A stretch of 64,000 bases of DNA from an uncultured Acidobacteriota bacterium (GTDB taxonomy: Bacteria; Acidobacteriota; Terriglobia; Bryobacterales; Bryobacteraceae), in assembly GCA_902826605.1 (NCBI GenBank), contig CADEFM010000016.1, forward strand, positions 58,948 through 122,947, read 5' to 3'. The notes below the pieces were generated by a model. The model made no database searches, was not told where the DNA came from, and worked only from the letters and a program-made list of their open reading frames with translations. Made by a program: the position numbers and the translations under genes. Of the stretch, positions 8,681 to 18,723 are shown in pieces; the stretch's first letter is position 1, and every line of letters starts with the position of its first letter.

Positions 8681-10156
8681 CTAGTTTACCGCGCGGCGGA
8701 ACAGGAAGTAGACCGGTACTCCTAGGACTACGATGATGAGGCCCGGCAATGTGGTGGAAACACGATAAGCGAATAGCAGGGCGAGAATAACGGCCGCGCC
8801 AGCGATGTAAAGGGCAGGTACTACGGGATAGCCGAATGCGCGGTAAGGCCGCTCGGCGTCAGGACGACGTTTGCGCAGGACGAAGACACCGGCGATGGTC
8901 AGGATGTAGAAGATGAGCGCGGAGGAAATCACGTAGTCGAGCAGATTGCTGTAGAGATTTCCGTAAGCCTGGGTGGCCGGGTTGTAAGTCCGGGGGAGAA
9001 CCAATACTGCGGTCCATAAGGCCTGAAATAGAAGTGCCGCGCCTGGCACGGATGCCTTGTTGATGGAAGCTGCGCGGCGGAAGAACAGGCCATCCTGCGC
9101 CATGGCGAAGAACGCTCGCGCGCCGGCGAGAATCATTCCGTTGATGCATCCGAACGTCGAAATCATGATAGCGATTGCCATCAGCACCGCACCCACACCC
9201 GGGAAGACCGCGCCCGCCATTGCAGCGGCGACGCGATCAAGCGGAGCGTTTTGCACTTGCGCCAGCGGCAGCACCACCAGATACGCCACGTTTGCGAGCA
9301 GGTACAGCGCAATGACGATTCCCGTTCCGAAGGCGAGCGATAGCGGAACGTTGCGGCGCGGGTTTTGAACTTCTCCCGCAGTGAAGGTGATGTTGTTCCA
9401 GGCGTCGGCTGAAAATAGAGATCCGGTCTGAGCGACGCACAGCGCAACCAGCAGACCGAACATAGATTCGGGCGTTAGTCCAGGCGATACCGGAATAAAG
9501 CCGCGCGCTGTCCACGCATCACCGAAATTCGCCGCAACCGTTTCGCGATTCCAGCCTAGAAAGATGCCGGCCGCGATCAGCCCCAGCAGCGATCCGAGCT
9601 TCGCCACGGTGAAAAAATTTTGCACGCGCTTGCCGTACTTGATGCCCTGCGAGTTCGTCCAAGTGAGGAACAGGATCACCAGTATCGCCATCAATTGCGC
9701 CGTGGAAAGAGACACCGCATAGCCTGCGGATATGTGCAGTGGTGGAATCAAGTAACTGGTTTCCGAAATCGTCGGCCACAAAACGCCGAGGTAGCGTGCG
9801 AACGCTACGCCTACGGCCGCGATGGTACCGGTCTGGATGACCATGAACAAAGTCCAGCCGTACAGGAACCCCCACAGGGGAGAAAAAGCCTCCCGCAGGT
9901 ACACGTATTGCCCGCCCGCCCGCGGCATCATCGCCGCCAGTTCTCCGTAAGAGAGCGCTGCGGTCAGCGTCAACACTCCCGTGATCAGCCACGATATCAA
10001 CAGCCATCCAGGGCTGCCGACGTTGCGCGCCATCTCAGCCGAGACGATGAAGATGCCCGAGCCAATCATCGACCCGGCGACGAGCATGGTGGAATCGAAG
10101 AGACCGAGGGAACGCTTGAGTTGGGTCTGGTCGGCCGGAGTTGTTGGGGAAGGCAT
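8681..10156 (-). CDS. APC-family amino acid permease
   Basis: A 491-residue polytopic membrane protein with about twelve transmembrane segments. The first segment carries the family motif GSMIGSGIF, which binds the amino acid backbone in structurally known relatives. A conserved PRAGGQYVYLREAF follows. Family members exchange or symport amino acids. I chose the ATG at 10156 (protein starts MPSPTTPADQ); the frame is open upstream to 10222 but that extension (RQPRRLQKGF...) is not typical of the family. Confidence 0.9.
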   Translation of the reverse strand: MPSPTTPADQTQLKRSLGLFDSTMLVAGSMIGSGIFIVSAEMARNVGSPGWLLISWLITGVLTLTAALSYGELAAMMPRAGGQYVYLREAFSPLWGFLYGWTLFMVIQTGTIAAVGVAFARYLGVLWPTISETSYLIPPLHISAGYAVSLSTAQLMAILVILFLTWTNSQGIKYGKRVQNFFTVAKLGSLLGLIAAGIFLGWNRETVAANFGDAWTARGFIPVSPGLTPESMFGLLVALCVAQTGSLFSADAWNNITFTAGEVQNPRRNVPLSLAFGTGIVIALYLLANVAYLVVLPLAQVQNAPLDRVAAAMAGAVFPGVGAVLMAIAIMISTFGCINGMILAGARAFFAMAQDGLFFRRAASINKASVPGAALLFQALWTAVLVLPRTYNPATQAYGNLYSNLLDYVISSALIFYILTIAGVFVLRKRRPDAERPYRAFGYPVVPALYIAGAAVILALLFAYRVSTTLPGLIIVVLGVPVYFLFRRAVN

Positions 10157-10331
10157 CCGTTCGCTTGATTGTACAAGAGTCGATGCCACGAACCCTTTTT
10201 GCAGACGCCGTGGCTGTCGCAAATCGTATTAAGATCGCCTGAGAGCGAAAGGCGGGTCAATCTTTATTGAATCTTGGGCGCGACGCTCCTCGTCGGACTC
10301 CATAATGAACAGGAGAAAAGGGTCATAGTGC

Positions 10332-12016
10332 TCAATTTTTTAAGAGGTGGTCGGCGGTGCGCCAAGCCAGCGCTTGGATGGTCTCGGTGGGGTTGCGCGC
10401 GCCGTGGATACCCAACACCGATCCGCCCAGGATTCCAAGGTTCGGAACCTCGTGTGAGAAGCCCCACTTGTCAGTGACGTTGGTTTCCGGGTTATCACCC
10501 ATGCGCGTGCCGCCTACAGCGTGCGTGGAAAGAATGGGACCTGTGTGGGGGATCTTCACCACCTCGATTGCGCCAGCCGCACGCAGCCATTGTTCGCCTT
10601 TGGTGGCCGCGTGGGCGCTGGCGCGCGGTTCGTTCTCTTTCGGACCGCTGGTGATGCGGATCACCGGATCGCCCAGTTTGTCCTTAAATTCAGGGTCCAG
10701 ATCCAGCCACGTGTTTTCGTAGGGCAGGGAATTGCACTGCGCGTAGCAACTGATCCAACGGCCTGCGTTTTCCTTGACGAAGGATTTCCACCGGGAACCC
10801 CACGCAGGGCGTCCGAAGGTGGGCATGGCCGCACTAGCAATGGGATGGACCTCATGATTAACGGTTAGACTCGCGCCGCCGATGAAGCCGAGGCCCGCGT
10901 GATCGAAACTGTCGTCCGCCCAATCGTTGACAACCACACCCTGCGCATTTGCGCCCCACCAGATGTTGAGGCGAATGGAAACAGGCCGATTACTTCACGG
11001 CCCGCCCAGTGGCCGATGTAGTGCTTCCCCACCTGGCCGTGATTGTTCGAGAGCCCTTTCGGAAACGCCTTCGATTTCGAAAGCAGCAGCAGGCGAACGT
11101 TTTCGTAGGTGTACGATCCAAGCAGGACGGTGGCGGCGGGCTGAAAGTATTCCTGGCCATCGCGAACGTACAGAACACCGGTGACCTTGCCGGCGTCGTC
11201 CGCCACGATGCGCGTTACATGGGCGCGCTCATAGATGGTGAGGTTCTTGGTCTTGAGCGCTTCGGGAATGGTGGTGACCGCCGTGGAGTTCTTGGCGTTG
11301 ATGTGGCAGCCCCCAGTATCGCAATACCCGTGATACGCGCATGCGGAGCGGCCCTTATTCGTCTGCGAATTAATCGCGGCGGGCGAGCGGTGGGGATGAA
11401 ACCCGGCCTTCCGGGCCGCGCTTTGCATCAGGTCTGTAAACTCGGTGTCACGCAGCGGCGGCATGGGATACTCGCGCTTGCGCGGCCCTTCGAAGATGTT
11501 CCCGCGGGCGTCGATTTTGCCTTGCAGATTGCCCGCCTTGCCGGAGACGCCAATTTCGTACTCGATCAAATCGTAATAGGGCTCCAGATCCGCATACGTG
11601 AGCGGCCAGTCTTCAAGCGTGGTTCCTTTGGGCAATGCGCTTGCTCCGTAACGTTTGATGGTTTCCGAACGGGCCTGAAAATCCCACGGCTGCCAGCGCC
11701 AGCTGTTCGCGTAAAAATGGATGGATGTGCCGCCGACGGCGTTCATCATCGGCGGAACCGTGGCGGCCAAGCGGGCGGGCTGACCCGGATCCGTGCGGAA
11801 GGTTGGAATCTCATCCCACACCTTGGTTCCCGTAGTCACGCGCCGGCGGACGTTGTTATAAATTTCATCGGCCTTGAAGTCGGTGGTTTTCATCCAGCTT
11901 CCGGCCTCGAGCGCAGCGATTTTCATGCCAGCGCGCGCCAGCGGCAGAACGGCCACTCCACCAGCCGCCCCCAACCCCACTACCGCGACATCCACGGGTT
12001 TCAGGTTAGTGGCCAT
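10332..12016 (-). pseudogene. GMC oxidoreductase with a single-base frameshift
   Basis: Two minus-strand frames together make one glucose-methanol-choline oxidoreductase of about 560 residues, of the gluconate 2-dehydrogenase large-subunit type. The first (start 12016) holds the FAD-binding VVGLGAAGGVAVLPLARAG at the N-terminus and GGTSIHFYANSWRW. The second (to 10332) holds the C-terminal catalytic part with STHAVGGTRMG and GSVLGIHGARNPTETIQALAWR. The frame changes near 10972-10980, where GLFPF should continue into RLNIWWGANAQGVVVNDW. One missing base would restore the frame. Sequencing error and true decay cannot be told apart here. The rest of the cluster is intact, which favours an error or a recent mutation. 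The 5' end overlaps its upstream partner by 11 bases. Confidence 0.82.
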
Positions 12017-12605
12017 GCTGCGGTCCCCATACGGACGCGCGCACCGGCGTTGGCGCGGCGCTCATCCTCTGATCCTGGGGACTGACGGCGAGCTTTGCGC
12101 CAGGGTAGCGGATCAGGTCCCAGCCCGCGAAGTTCTTGTTGCCGCCATAATAGGGATCGCCGAACATGCCTTCCAGGTTCAGCCGCCGCACGCGGTTGAA
12201 GAATCCCTGCGCGTCCGTGAACCCCTCGGCGCGCCCGGCTTCCATGGCGGTGAGCACTGCGTCTTTCTTGTCACTTGAGAGTTCGGCGAAGCCCGCGCCC
12301 TGCGACGTTGTGGCGAACTGATCCGTACGTGAGAGCCCCGCGAGGAACGCGACCTTCTCCGTGGCGAGAGCGTCCGCAAGCGAGCGGTCGATGTATTCGG
12401 CCGCGCCCATCTCCACTGCCCCCGGCCCAAGTTCGTCTTTGGGCACAAGGCGGTCCAGCATGGCTTCGAGAGTGCGCCGCTGAGTGGCGGAAAGTGCGAG
12501 CTTCGGAGCAGCGTTCTGTGTCTGCCCGCTGGCCGTCAGTGCCGCCAGTGGCACGAACGCCGCGCCGACAATCACTGTGCGTCGAGTAAGAGTTTGGTCA
12601 CGCAT
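12006..12605 (-). CDS. Gluconate 2-dehydrogenase subunit 3-like protein
   Basis: A 199-residue protein with a twin-arginine-type signal (TLTRRTVIVGAAFVPLAAL). The body, with ATQRRTLEAMLDRLVPKDELGPGA near the start and GFTDAQGFFNRVRRLNLEGMFGDPYYGGN near the end, matches the small subunit that accompanies GMC-type membrane dehydrogenases. It probably helps export of, or stabilises, the flavin subunit encoded just downstream (11-base overlap). The ATG at 12605 is chosen because the signal peptide starts there; the frame extends upstream without a sensible protein. Confidence 0.8.
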   Translation of the reverse strand: MRDQTLTRRTVIVGAAFVPLAALTASGQTQNAAPKLALSATQRRTLEAMLDRLVPKDELGPGAVEMGAAEYIDRSLADALATEKVAFLAGLSRTDQFATTSQGAGFAELSSDKKDAVLTAMEAGRAEGFTDAQGFFNRVRRLNLEGMFGDPYYGGNKNFAGWDLIRYPGAKLAVSPQDQRMSAAPTPVRASVWGPQHGH

Positions 12606-12639
12606 GGGATCGAGTATACAGCGAAAATCGGCTTTGAGA

Positions 12640-14265
12640 TTACTCTCGCAGGCCGTACACAAACATTGCGTGCCCCGCAGCCACGGCGATGTACTGTTTG
12701 CCGTCCAGTTCATAAGCCATGGGCGCTGCTGAAACCTGTCCCCCCACGCTGCCCTTCCACAGCAGAGCTCCGGTGCGCGCATCGAGAGCATGGAAATAGC
12801 CTTCGCGGCCTCCGGTGAAGAGAACATCGCTTCCAGTAGTCAGGATGCCCGCGTCCGTCACGTCGATCATGTCGAACTTCCATTTCTTCTGGCCAGTGCG
12901 CACGTCGATAGCGATGACCGACCCGTGGCCCAGCGCCTCCGTCGTCACGTTAATCTGTCCAGAGCGCAGGCTGGGATTGTTCGCGCCGGCGATTGGGGCA
13001 ACCGGCCGGCCGCCCGTGAATCGCTGCCCTTCCTTGTATTCGTTGGCTTGTGGAAGAAAGATGCTTGCGTAATCTTCCCAGGCGGAAATGTAAAACAGAC
13101 CGGTGCGGGGGCTGTACGACGGGGAATACCAATTTGTGCCTCCCTGCACGCCTGGGTATACGGGAGTGCCCGGCGGCTGCGGCGTCAGGATGGGTTTTCC
13201 TGCATCGTCAAGACCCTTAGCCCAGGTGACCTTCACGAAAGAATTTCCAGACAGGAACTCGCCCGTGATTCGGTCCAGCACGTAATAGAAACCGTTCCGA
13301 TTCGCCCATAACATCAGTTTGCGCGCGGTGCCTCGCCACGCTGTATCCACGAGGACCGGTACCTGCACGGAATCGTAATCGTACGGATCGTTAGGCGTGA
13401 ACTGAAAATGCCATTTGAGCTTACCTGTATCCGGATCGAGGGCGACCACCGAATCCGAGTACAGATTCGCGCCCTTGCGCTGGATTGGATTCCAGTCCGG
13501 TCCTGGGTTGCCTATTCCCCAATAGGTCAAATTTAGATCGGGATCGTAGGAGCCGGTCACCCAGATGGAAGCGCCGCCGTATTTCCAGGTGTCGCCCTCC
13601 CATGTCTCATTGCCTGGTTCACCGGGACCTGGGATGGTGTAGAACTTCCAGGCTTCCTTCCCGGTCCTGGTGTCATAGGCCGAGATGAAGCCGCGAATGC
13701 CATACTCGCCGCCCGCGACGCCCACCACCACCTTATCCTTAATGACCAGCGGCGCGACGGTCATCGCGTAGCCGGCTGCCGCTTCGGCCACTTTAACGTC
13801 CCATAGAGGACGTCCGTTCCGGGCGTCGATCGCGACAAGATGTGCGTCGACCGTGGCCATGAATAACGTGTCGCCCGAAATCGCCAGGCCCCGGTTTATG
13901 GATCCACAACATGGGCGGGCGTCGGGAGAATTATTGTAGCGGTAAATCCAGAAAGCGCGTCCGGTACGGGCGTCCAGTGCAACCACGTCATTGGGTGGTT
14001 GCGTGATGTACATGATGCCGTTCACCACCAGGGGCCGGCTCTCGAACTTCTGCAGGGATTCCACTTGGAACACCCATTTTTGCTCCAGGTTTCTAGCATT
14101 GCCGGGTGTGATCTGCGAGAGGGGACTGTAACTCTGGCTCATGTAGGAGCCGTTGTAGGTGACCCAATTCTTAGGATTCAGCGCGGCGTTCACCAACTGG
14201 TCGGAAGTGACCTGAGCGGCAAGGGCGATTGGGATCAGACACAGAAGCCAGGGACGCACGGTCAT
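12640..14265 (-). CDS. PQQ-dependent dehydrogenase, methanol/ethanol type
   Basis: A 541-residue secreted quinoprotein with a signal peptide and an eight-bladed propeller pattern (repeated 'ALDARTGRxxW' blades). The adjacent cysteines typical of PQQ alcohol dehydrogenases are present at residues 119-120 (ARPCCG). Other hallmarks are DTRTGKEAWKFYT, GAGASIW-like WVTGSYDPDLNLTYWGIGNPGPDWN and the C-terminal AAGHAMFVYG. The enzyme oxidises an alcohol or sugar in the periplasm and passes electrons to cytochrome c. The diheme cytochrome gene ends one base before this gene starts, so the two are surely one operon. Confidence 0.92.
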   Translation of the reverse strand: MTVRPWLLCLIPIALAAQVTSDQLVNAALNPKNWVTYNGSYMSQSYSPLSQITPGNARNLEQKWVFQVESLQKFESRPLVVNGIMYITQPPNDVVALDARTGRAFWIYRYNNSPDARPCCGSINRGLAISGDTLFMATVDAHLVAIDARNGRPLWDVKVAEAAAGYAMTVAPLVIKDKVVVGVAGGEYGIRGFISAYDTRTGKEAWKFYTIPGPGEPGNETWEGDTWKYGGASIWVTGSYDPDLNLTYWGIGNPGPDWNPIQRKGANLYSDSVVALDPDTGKLKWHFQFTPNDPYDYDSVQVPVLVDTAWRGTARKLMLWANRNGFYYVLDRITGEFLSGNSFVKVTWAKGLDDAGKPILTPQPPGTPVYPGVQGGTNWYSPSYSPRTGLFYISAWEDYASIFLPQANEYKEGQRFTGGRPVAPIAGANNPSLRSGQINVTTEALGHGSVIAIDVRTGQKKWKFDMIDVTDAGILTTGSDVLFTGGREGYFHALDARTGALLWKGSVGGQVSAAPMAYELDGKQYIAVAAGHAMFVYGLRE

Positions 14266-14266
14266 A

Positions 14267-15028
14267 TTAATTGATTCCTTTCAGGGTGAGCAAATACGCC
14301 AGCAGATCGGCCAGTTCCGGCGCGCTCAACTTGTCTTTAAAGGACGGCATGGGCGATGTGGTGATCACCTTGTATTCGCGCAGGTCGGCTTTATTGAGCG
14401 AGAGCAGATTTTCCTTCTCATCCATCAATTGCACCGAATACGTGTCTTCATTGAGGCGGCGGCCGTTGATCACCTTGCCCGCTTTGGTGACAATTCGCAC
14501 GGAGCGGTTAATAGGCAACATGGCGGCGTTAGGATCGAGCAACGATCGTTCCAGTGCGCTCGCGGAGCGAATGGAGCCGATGTCGGTCAAGTCGGGCGCA
14601 ACGCGCGAGCCCGCTGCCCCTACGCGATGGCAGCTGAGACACGCGCCCTTTCCTTCGAACACAGCCTTGCCGGCGGAGGCCTCTCCAATGGCCACCGCTC
14701 CGGTTCCGTAGTCGCGCATGGAGCGGATGTACGCGATGACGCCCGTCATCTCCGATGTGTCGAACTTATGCGGAGGCATGGCAGTACCTTGCAGTCCGTT
14801 GGCTACGACTTTGGCGAGATCTTCGTCGGACGTGGCGTTGCGGAAACGGCCGCTCTTCAGGTCCACGTTGGAGATGGAGTCGCCGTTGACCCCGTGGCAC
14901 AGAGCGCAGTTCAAAGCGTACAGCCGCGAGCCGCGTTCGATATCAGCCTGCGTGTACTGACCCGCGTGATCTTGCGCGCATAGAGGTATCGCGCACAGAG
15001 CGATGCTCAGACAGAATTCGATTCGCAT
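14267..15028 (-). CDS. Secreted diheme cytochrome c
   Basis: A 253-residue protein with a signal peptide (residues 1-19) and two CxxCH haem sites: CALCH at 41-45 and CLSCH at 130-134. Each domain has a candidate methionine ligand (AMPPHKF and SPMPSFKDKL). It is the probable electron acceptor for the PQQ dehydrogenase that starts one base after its stop. Between the second haem site and the end is a segment (TKAGKVINGRRLNEDTYSVQL) seen in acidobacterial and verrucomicrobial cytochromes with a small sensor-like insertion. Confidence 0.9.
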   Translation of the reverse strand: MRIEFCLSIALCAIPLCAQDHAGQYTQADIERGSRLYALNCALCHGVNGDSISNVDLKSGRFRNATSDEDLAKVVANGLQGTAMPPHKFDTSEMTGVIAYIRSMRDYGTGAVAIGEASAGKAVFEGKGACLSCHRVGAAGSRVAPDLTDIGSIRSASALERSLLDPNAAMLPINRSVRIVTKAGKVINGRRLNEDTYSVQLMDEKENLLSLNKADLREYKVITTSPMPSFKDKLSAPELADLLAYLLTLKGIN

Positions 15029-15078
15029 GTCTACGAATTTTACACCTAATGGTGGCGGATAGTATTACGCGCCGCGCA

Positions 15079-15801
15079 CTAGGCCTCGTCGAAGAAGTTC
15101 CGCCGGCTGCGCTCCGATTTTAGCGGTGTGTTGAGCATGTCGATTACAGGCAGCATGACCTTGAAGCGCTTCAGGAGTTCGCCGGCCAACTTCGGCGAAT
15201 GCGCCAGCTTCGGGTCGAGAGTGGTGAAGTATAACCACTGCTTCATCTTTAAGAGGTCCGCGGCAGGATGCTCCGCGGAAAATCCCTTGGGCACGCGCTG
15301 CAGCGCCGTACCCTGCAAGTCGCCCATCAGTTTACGGGGTCCGCGTGCGGCCTTGCGGAATTCTTCATGATTTTCCACGAGCCAAGTCCGGATTGCAAGC
15401 AATTCCGGCGGTCCCGGCATGTAGATTCCTCCGGCGACCTGGATGCCCTTTACAGAAATTCCGCAGTAGAAACCAGCGGAGACGTGTTTCTCAAATCCGC
15501 GGCGCGGGAAGATCGCGGCGATGTGGGTTTTGTATGGAGTCTTGTCATTGCTGAAACGAGTGTCGCGATAGATTCGGTAAACCGCTTTCTTGGGATCGTT
15601 CACATGCGCGGGCGCGTACTTGTGCAGACCCGCGTTGAGCGCTTCGACGAGTTCCAGCATGGGCGCGCGCACTTGCGTGTCGAAAATCTCTTTGCGCGGT
15701 TGAAACCACTCGCGCCGGTTGTTGCGGGCCAAGGCACGGAAGAAAGTAAATGCTGCGGGTGGAAATCCGGAGAACACGAGCGTATTCTCGCATGCGGGCA
15801 A
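15079..15801 (-). CDS. DUF2461 domain protein
   Basis: A 240-residue protein that fits the DUF2461/TIGR02453 family over its full length. Recognisable stretches are FFRALARNNRREWFQPRK, YRIYRDTRFSNDKTPYKTHI and HVSAGFYCGIS. Family function is unknown. It is divergent from the cyclase operon, whose first gene starts 69 bases away. Confidence 0.85.
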   Translation of the reverse strand: MPACENTLVFSGFPPAAFTFFRALARNNRREWFQPRKEIFDTQVRAPMLELVEALNAGLHKYAPAHVNDPKKAVYRIYRDTRFSNDKTPYKTHIAAIFPRRGFEKHVSAGFYCGISVKGIQVAGGIYMPGPPELLAIRTWLVENHEEFRKAARGPRKLMGDLQGTALQRVPKGFSAEHPAADLLKMKQWLYFTTLDPKLAHSPKLAGELLKRFKVMLPVIDMLNTPLKSERSRRNFFDEA

Positions 15802-15869
15802 GCCCCCCGGCCGGAGGGCGGCGCCAGCTTCACGAATCGGTAGTAGAATCAGGGGTCGAGGATCCCGCC

Positions 15870-16817
15870 ATGCAACTTCGCACTCTGGCCTTCTGCATAT
15901 TCACGCTGGCCACCACCGCACTTCATGCTCAATCCTGGCAGCCGCCGCCTGATTCGACGCGCTGCCCATCCAAATGGGGGGCTGGCGATCAGCGCGGTTC
16001 CGCCAATCACATGAAGCCGCAGACCGTGCTCCGCGCCGCACGGTTGATTCGAACGGGGGAAGCAATTGAACTGGGACGCGCGCTGTCCGTATCCATGCCG
16101 CTTTCAGCGGGGCGCAGCTTCAGCCTCACTACCAAGAGGACGACGTTTGTTCAGGAAAGCAACAAGCGCGGATCGAACGAAGAACTGATCGTCGGAGAGA
16201 TGGGACAGGTGGGCACGCAGTTCGACGGCTTCAGCCACCAGACTGTCGGCAACAGTTTGTACAACTGCTTCAAGATGGATGAAGTTTCCACGCGCAACGG
16301 TTTCACCAAACTGGGAATCGAAAACGTCGGCTTCCTGATGACGCGCGGCGTGCTGATCGACGTGGCGGCGCTGAAGGGCGTCGATGCACTGGCAGAAACC
16401 TACGAAATTACGGTGGCGGATTTGCAGGCTGCGTTGAAACGGCAGAACATCACAATCGAACCCGGCGATGCCGTGGTCATCCACACGGGATGGGGCAAAT
16501 TGTGGGGAGTTGACAACGCGCGCTATTCGAAAGGCAACCCGGGAATCGGAGTCGCGGCGGCTGAGTGGCTGGCGCGGCAGGACCCGATGTTGGTGGGCGG
16601 AGATACCGCTCCAGTGGAGATTTCCCCCAATCCGGATAAGCAGATCAGTCTGCCGGTCCACCAGATCATGCTAGCAATCAATGGCATCCATCTGCTGGAG
16701 AATTTGAAGCTGGATGAACTGGCCGCTCAACAAGTATCTGAATTCGCGTTCATTCTGGAGCCGCTGAAGCTTCAGGGAGGTACGGGATCGACGGTCGCGC
16801 CCGTCGCTGTGCGGTGA
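15870..16817 (+). CDS. Secreted cyclase-family protein (KynB fold), copy 1
   Basis: A 315-residue protein with a signal peptide (MQLRTLAFCIFTLATTALHA). It belongs to the cyclase/kynurenine formamidase superfamily (PF04199-like). The family metal site is altered: the usual HxGTHxD region reads QVGTQFDGFSHQ, where one metal ligand looks replaced by Gln, but GDAVVIHTGW is conserved. Members hydrolyse small amide or lactone bonds. It is the first gene of a four-gene operon with a second cyclase, a DUF6282 hydrolase and a cupin. The upstream in-frame extension to 15750 lies over the divergent gene and is not real. Confidence 0.85.
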   Translation: MQLRTLAFCIFTLATTALHAQSWQPPPDSTRCPSKWGAGDQRGSANHMKPQTVLRAARLIRTGEAIELGRALSVSMPLSAGRSFSLTTKRTTFVQESNKRGSNEELIVGEMGQVGTQFDGFSHQTVGNSLYNCFKMDEVSTRNGFTKLGIENVGFLMTRGVLIDVAALKGVDALAETYEITVADLQAALKRQNITIEPGDAVVIHTGWGKLWGVDNARYSKGNPGIGVAAAEWLARQDPMLVGGDTAPVEISPNPDKQISLPVHQIMLAINGIHLLENLKLDELAAQQVSEFAFILEPLKLQGGTGSTVAPVAVR

Positions 16818-16829
16818 GCGGGAGGCACT

Positions 16830-17813
16830 ATGAAAACTAGAACGGCGATTCTTTGCGTAGTGCTGATGGGGGCAACATTCGGCGCCCTCAAACTCTTTCC
16901 ACAGGTTGGCGTGTCCAATCACAATGTGACGGAAGCCGAGTATGAGCGCTGGAAGAAGGAATTGTCGAACTGGGGACGCTGGGGCAAGGATGACCAGTTA
17001 GGCACACTCAATCTGATTAACGCCGCGAAACGGAAACAGGCCGCGGGCCTAGTGAAGGAAGGGTTTTCCGTTTCGCTGGCGAGCGACGCCGACACGGTCA
17101 AAGCCGTCGATAATCCAAACCCCTACGAGCACACGATGCTGGCCATCGGTACCGATCGCATCGCTATCGACTATCACGGAATCACCCACACGCACCTGGA
17201 TTCGCTGGCCCATATAAGTGCGGCCGGCGTTTTTTTCAATGGCTATACGCCGAAGGCGGATATGGTATTGAAGGAAGGCCATGCGAAGAATTCGATTCAC
17301 AACCTGAAGAGCGGAATCTTCACGCGGGGTGTTCTCATCGATATTCCGCGCCTGAAGGGTGTTCCTTTTCTGGAGCCTGGCACGCCGATTTACGTCGAAG
17401 ACCTGGAAGCTTGGGAAAAACAGTCGGGCGTAAAGGTGGGGCCGGGAGACGCGCTTTTCGTGCGTACCGGCGTGTGGGCTCGCCGCAAGGCTGCCGGACC
17501 GTGGCTGCGGGGGCGCGCGGAAGGTGGCCGCTCGGCAGGGTTGGATCCGTCGGTCATACCGTGGCTCAAGAAGCGTGACATCGCACTGTTGGGCAGCGAT
17601 CACCCGCAATACGTCTCTCCGGCGCCTTTGCGCGGAGCCGTGCACGATTTCGCCCTGCTCTACCTGGGTATCCATTTATTCGACAATTGCGATCTGGAAG
17701 CATTGAGCGAAGCCGCAGCCACACGCAAGCGTTGGGAATTCCTGCTGACGGCCGCGCCGCTGCCGATTCGCGGCGGAACGGGCTCGCCGTTGAATCCCAT
17801 CGCTACCTTTTAA
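16830..17813 (+). CDS. Secreted cyclase-family protein, copy 2
   Basis: A 327-residue paralogue of the preceding gene, 12 bases downstream. It has an N-terminal hydrophobic signal (TAILCVVLMGATFGALKLF). The metal-binding motif is intact here: YHGITHTHLDSLAHIS, as in active members. PGDALFVRTGVWARR is the conserved C-terminal strand. The pair with one altered and one intact metal site suggests a heteromeric enzyme or division of labour. Confidence 0.87.
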   Translation: MKTRTAILCVVLMGATFGALKLFPQVGVSNHNVTEAEYERWKKELSNWGRWGKDDQLGTLNLINAAKRKQAAGLVKEGFSVSLASDADTVKAVDNPNPYEHTMLAIGTDRIAIDYHGITHTHLDSLAHISAAGVFFNGYTPKADMVLKEGHAKNSIHNLKSGIFTRGVLIDIPRLKGVPFLEPGTPIYVEDLEAWEKQSGVKVGPGDALFVRTGVWARRKAAGPWLRGRAEGGRSAGLDPSVIPWLKKRDIALLGSDHPQYVSPAPLRGAVHDFALLYLGIHLFDNCDLEALSEAAATRKRWEFLLTAAPLPIRGGTGSPLNPIATF

Positions 17814-17829
17814 GGGGATAATACAAACC

Positions 17830-18708
17830 ATGCGATTGTTTCTAACGTTGTGCTTCGCCGTGACTGCGGCAATGGGCCAGGCTCGTCTGGACGGCGTGAT
17901 CGACATTCATGCTCACAGCACTCCCGACAGCACGCCGCGTTCGATTGACGCGATCGATTTGGCGAAGCTGGCCAAGGTGCGCGGCATGCGCGGGCTGGTG
18001 CTGAAAAATCACTACGAATCGACCGCAGCGTTGGCCTACATTGTTCGCAAAGAAGTTCCGGGGATCGAAATCTTCGGTGGGATCGATCTAAACCGCTCCG
18101 TGGGCGGCATTAATGTGGCAGCGGTGGAACGTATGGTGATGATGGCCGGAGGATATGGCAAAGTCGTCTGGTTCCCGACGTTTGATTCGGAGAATGCCGC
18201 GCGGTATGAGAAATCAAGCCGCCCCTTTGTGTCCGTTTCGAAGGACGGCCAGTTGCTGCCTGCGGTGCGAGACGTGATCGCGTTGATCGCAAAGAACCAG
18301 TTGACCATGGAAACCGGGCATTCTTCGGCGCAGGAAGGTCTTTTGCTGGTGAAGGAAGCCAAGCGGCAAGGCGTGCGGCACGTGGTAGTCACGCACGCCA
18401 TGGCTCCTCCCATTCGCATGTCGATTCCGCAGATGCAGGAAGCGATTCGTGACGGCGCCATGATTGAGTTTGTATACGGGAATCTGATCGGGGCAAACAA
18501 GAGCTCATCGGCCGCCGATTTCGCGAAAGCGATCCGCGCGTTGGGTCCCGCCAATTGCATTCTCTCCAGCGATCTTGGACAGCCAGGCAATCCCGTGCAT
18601 CCTGACGGGCTGGCGACTTATTTCGACTTGCTCCGTAAAGAAGGTCTGAAGCAGGACGAGATTGATTTGATGTCAAAGACGAATCCGGCCAAGGCGCTGG
18701 GTTTGTAA
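17830..18708 (+). CDS. Secreted DUF6282-type hydrolase
   Basis: A 292-residue protein with a short signal peptide and an amidohydrolase-like start (GVIDIHAHSTPDSTPRSI with the HxH metal pair). GLVLKNHYEST and IEIFGGIDLNRSVGG are typical of the DUF6282 group. A TIM-barrel metal hydrolase is the likely fold. It follows the cyclases by 16 bases, so it probably acts on the same, unknown, small substrate. Confidence 0.8.
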   Translation: MRLFLTLCFAVTAAMGQARLDGVIDIHAHSTPDSTPRSIDAIDLAKLAKVRGMRGLVLKNHYESTAALAYIVRKEVPGIEIFGGIDLNRSVGGINVAAVERMVMMAGGYGKVVWFPTFDSENAARYEKSSRPFVSVSKDGQLLPAVRDVIALIAKNQLTMETGHSSAQEGLLLVKEAKRQGVRHVVVTHAMAPPIRMSIPQMQEAIRDGAMIEFVYGNLIGANKSSSAADFAKAIRALGPANCILSSDLGQPGNPVHPDGLATYFDLLRKEGLKQDEIDLMSKTNPAKALGL

Positions 18709-18723
18709 TAGAGGAGTTATGAT

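Noticed and set aside
12606..12827. N-terminal extension of the gluconate-dehydrogenase small subunit
   Set aside because: Overlaps the 3' part of the PQQ dehydrogenase gene; the signal peptide starts at 12605.
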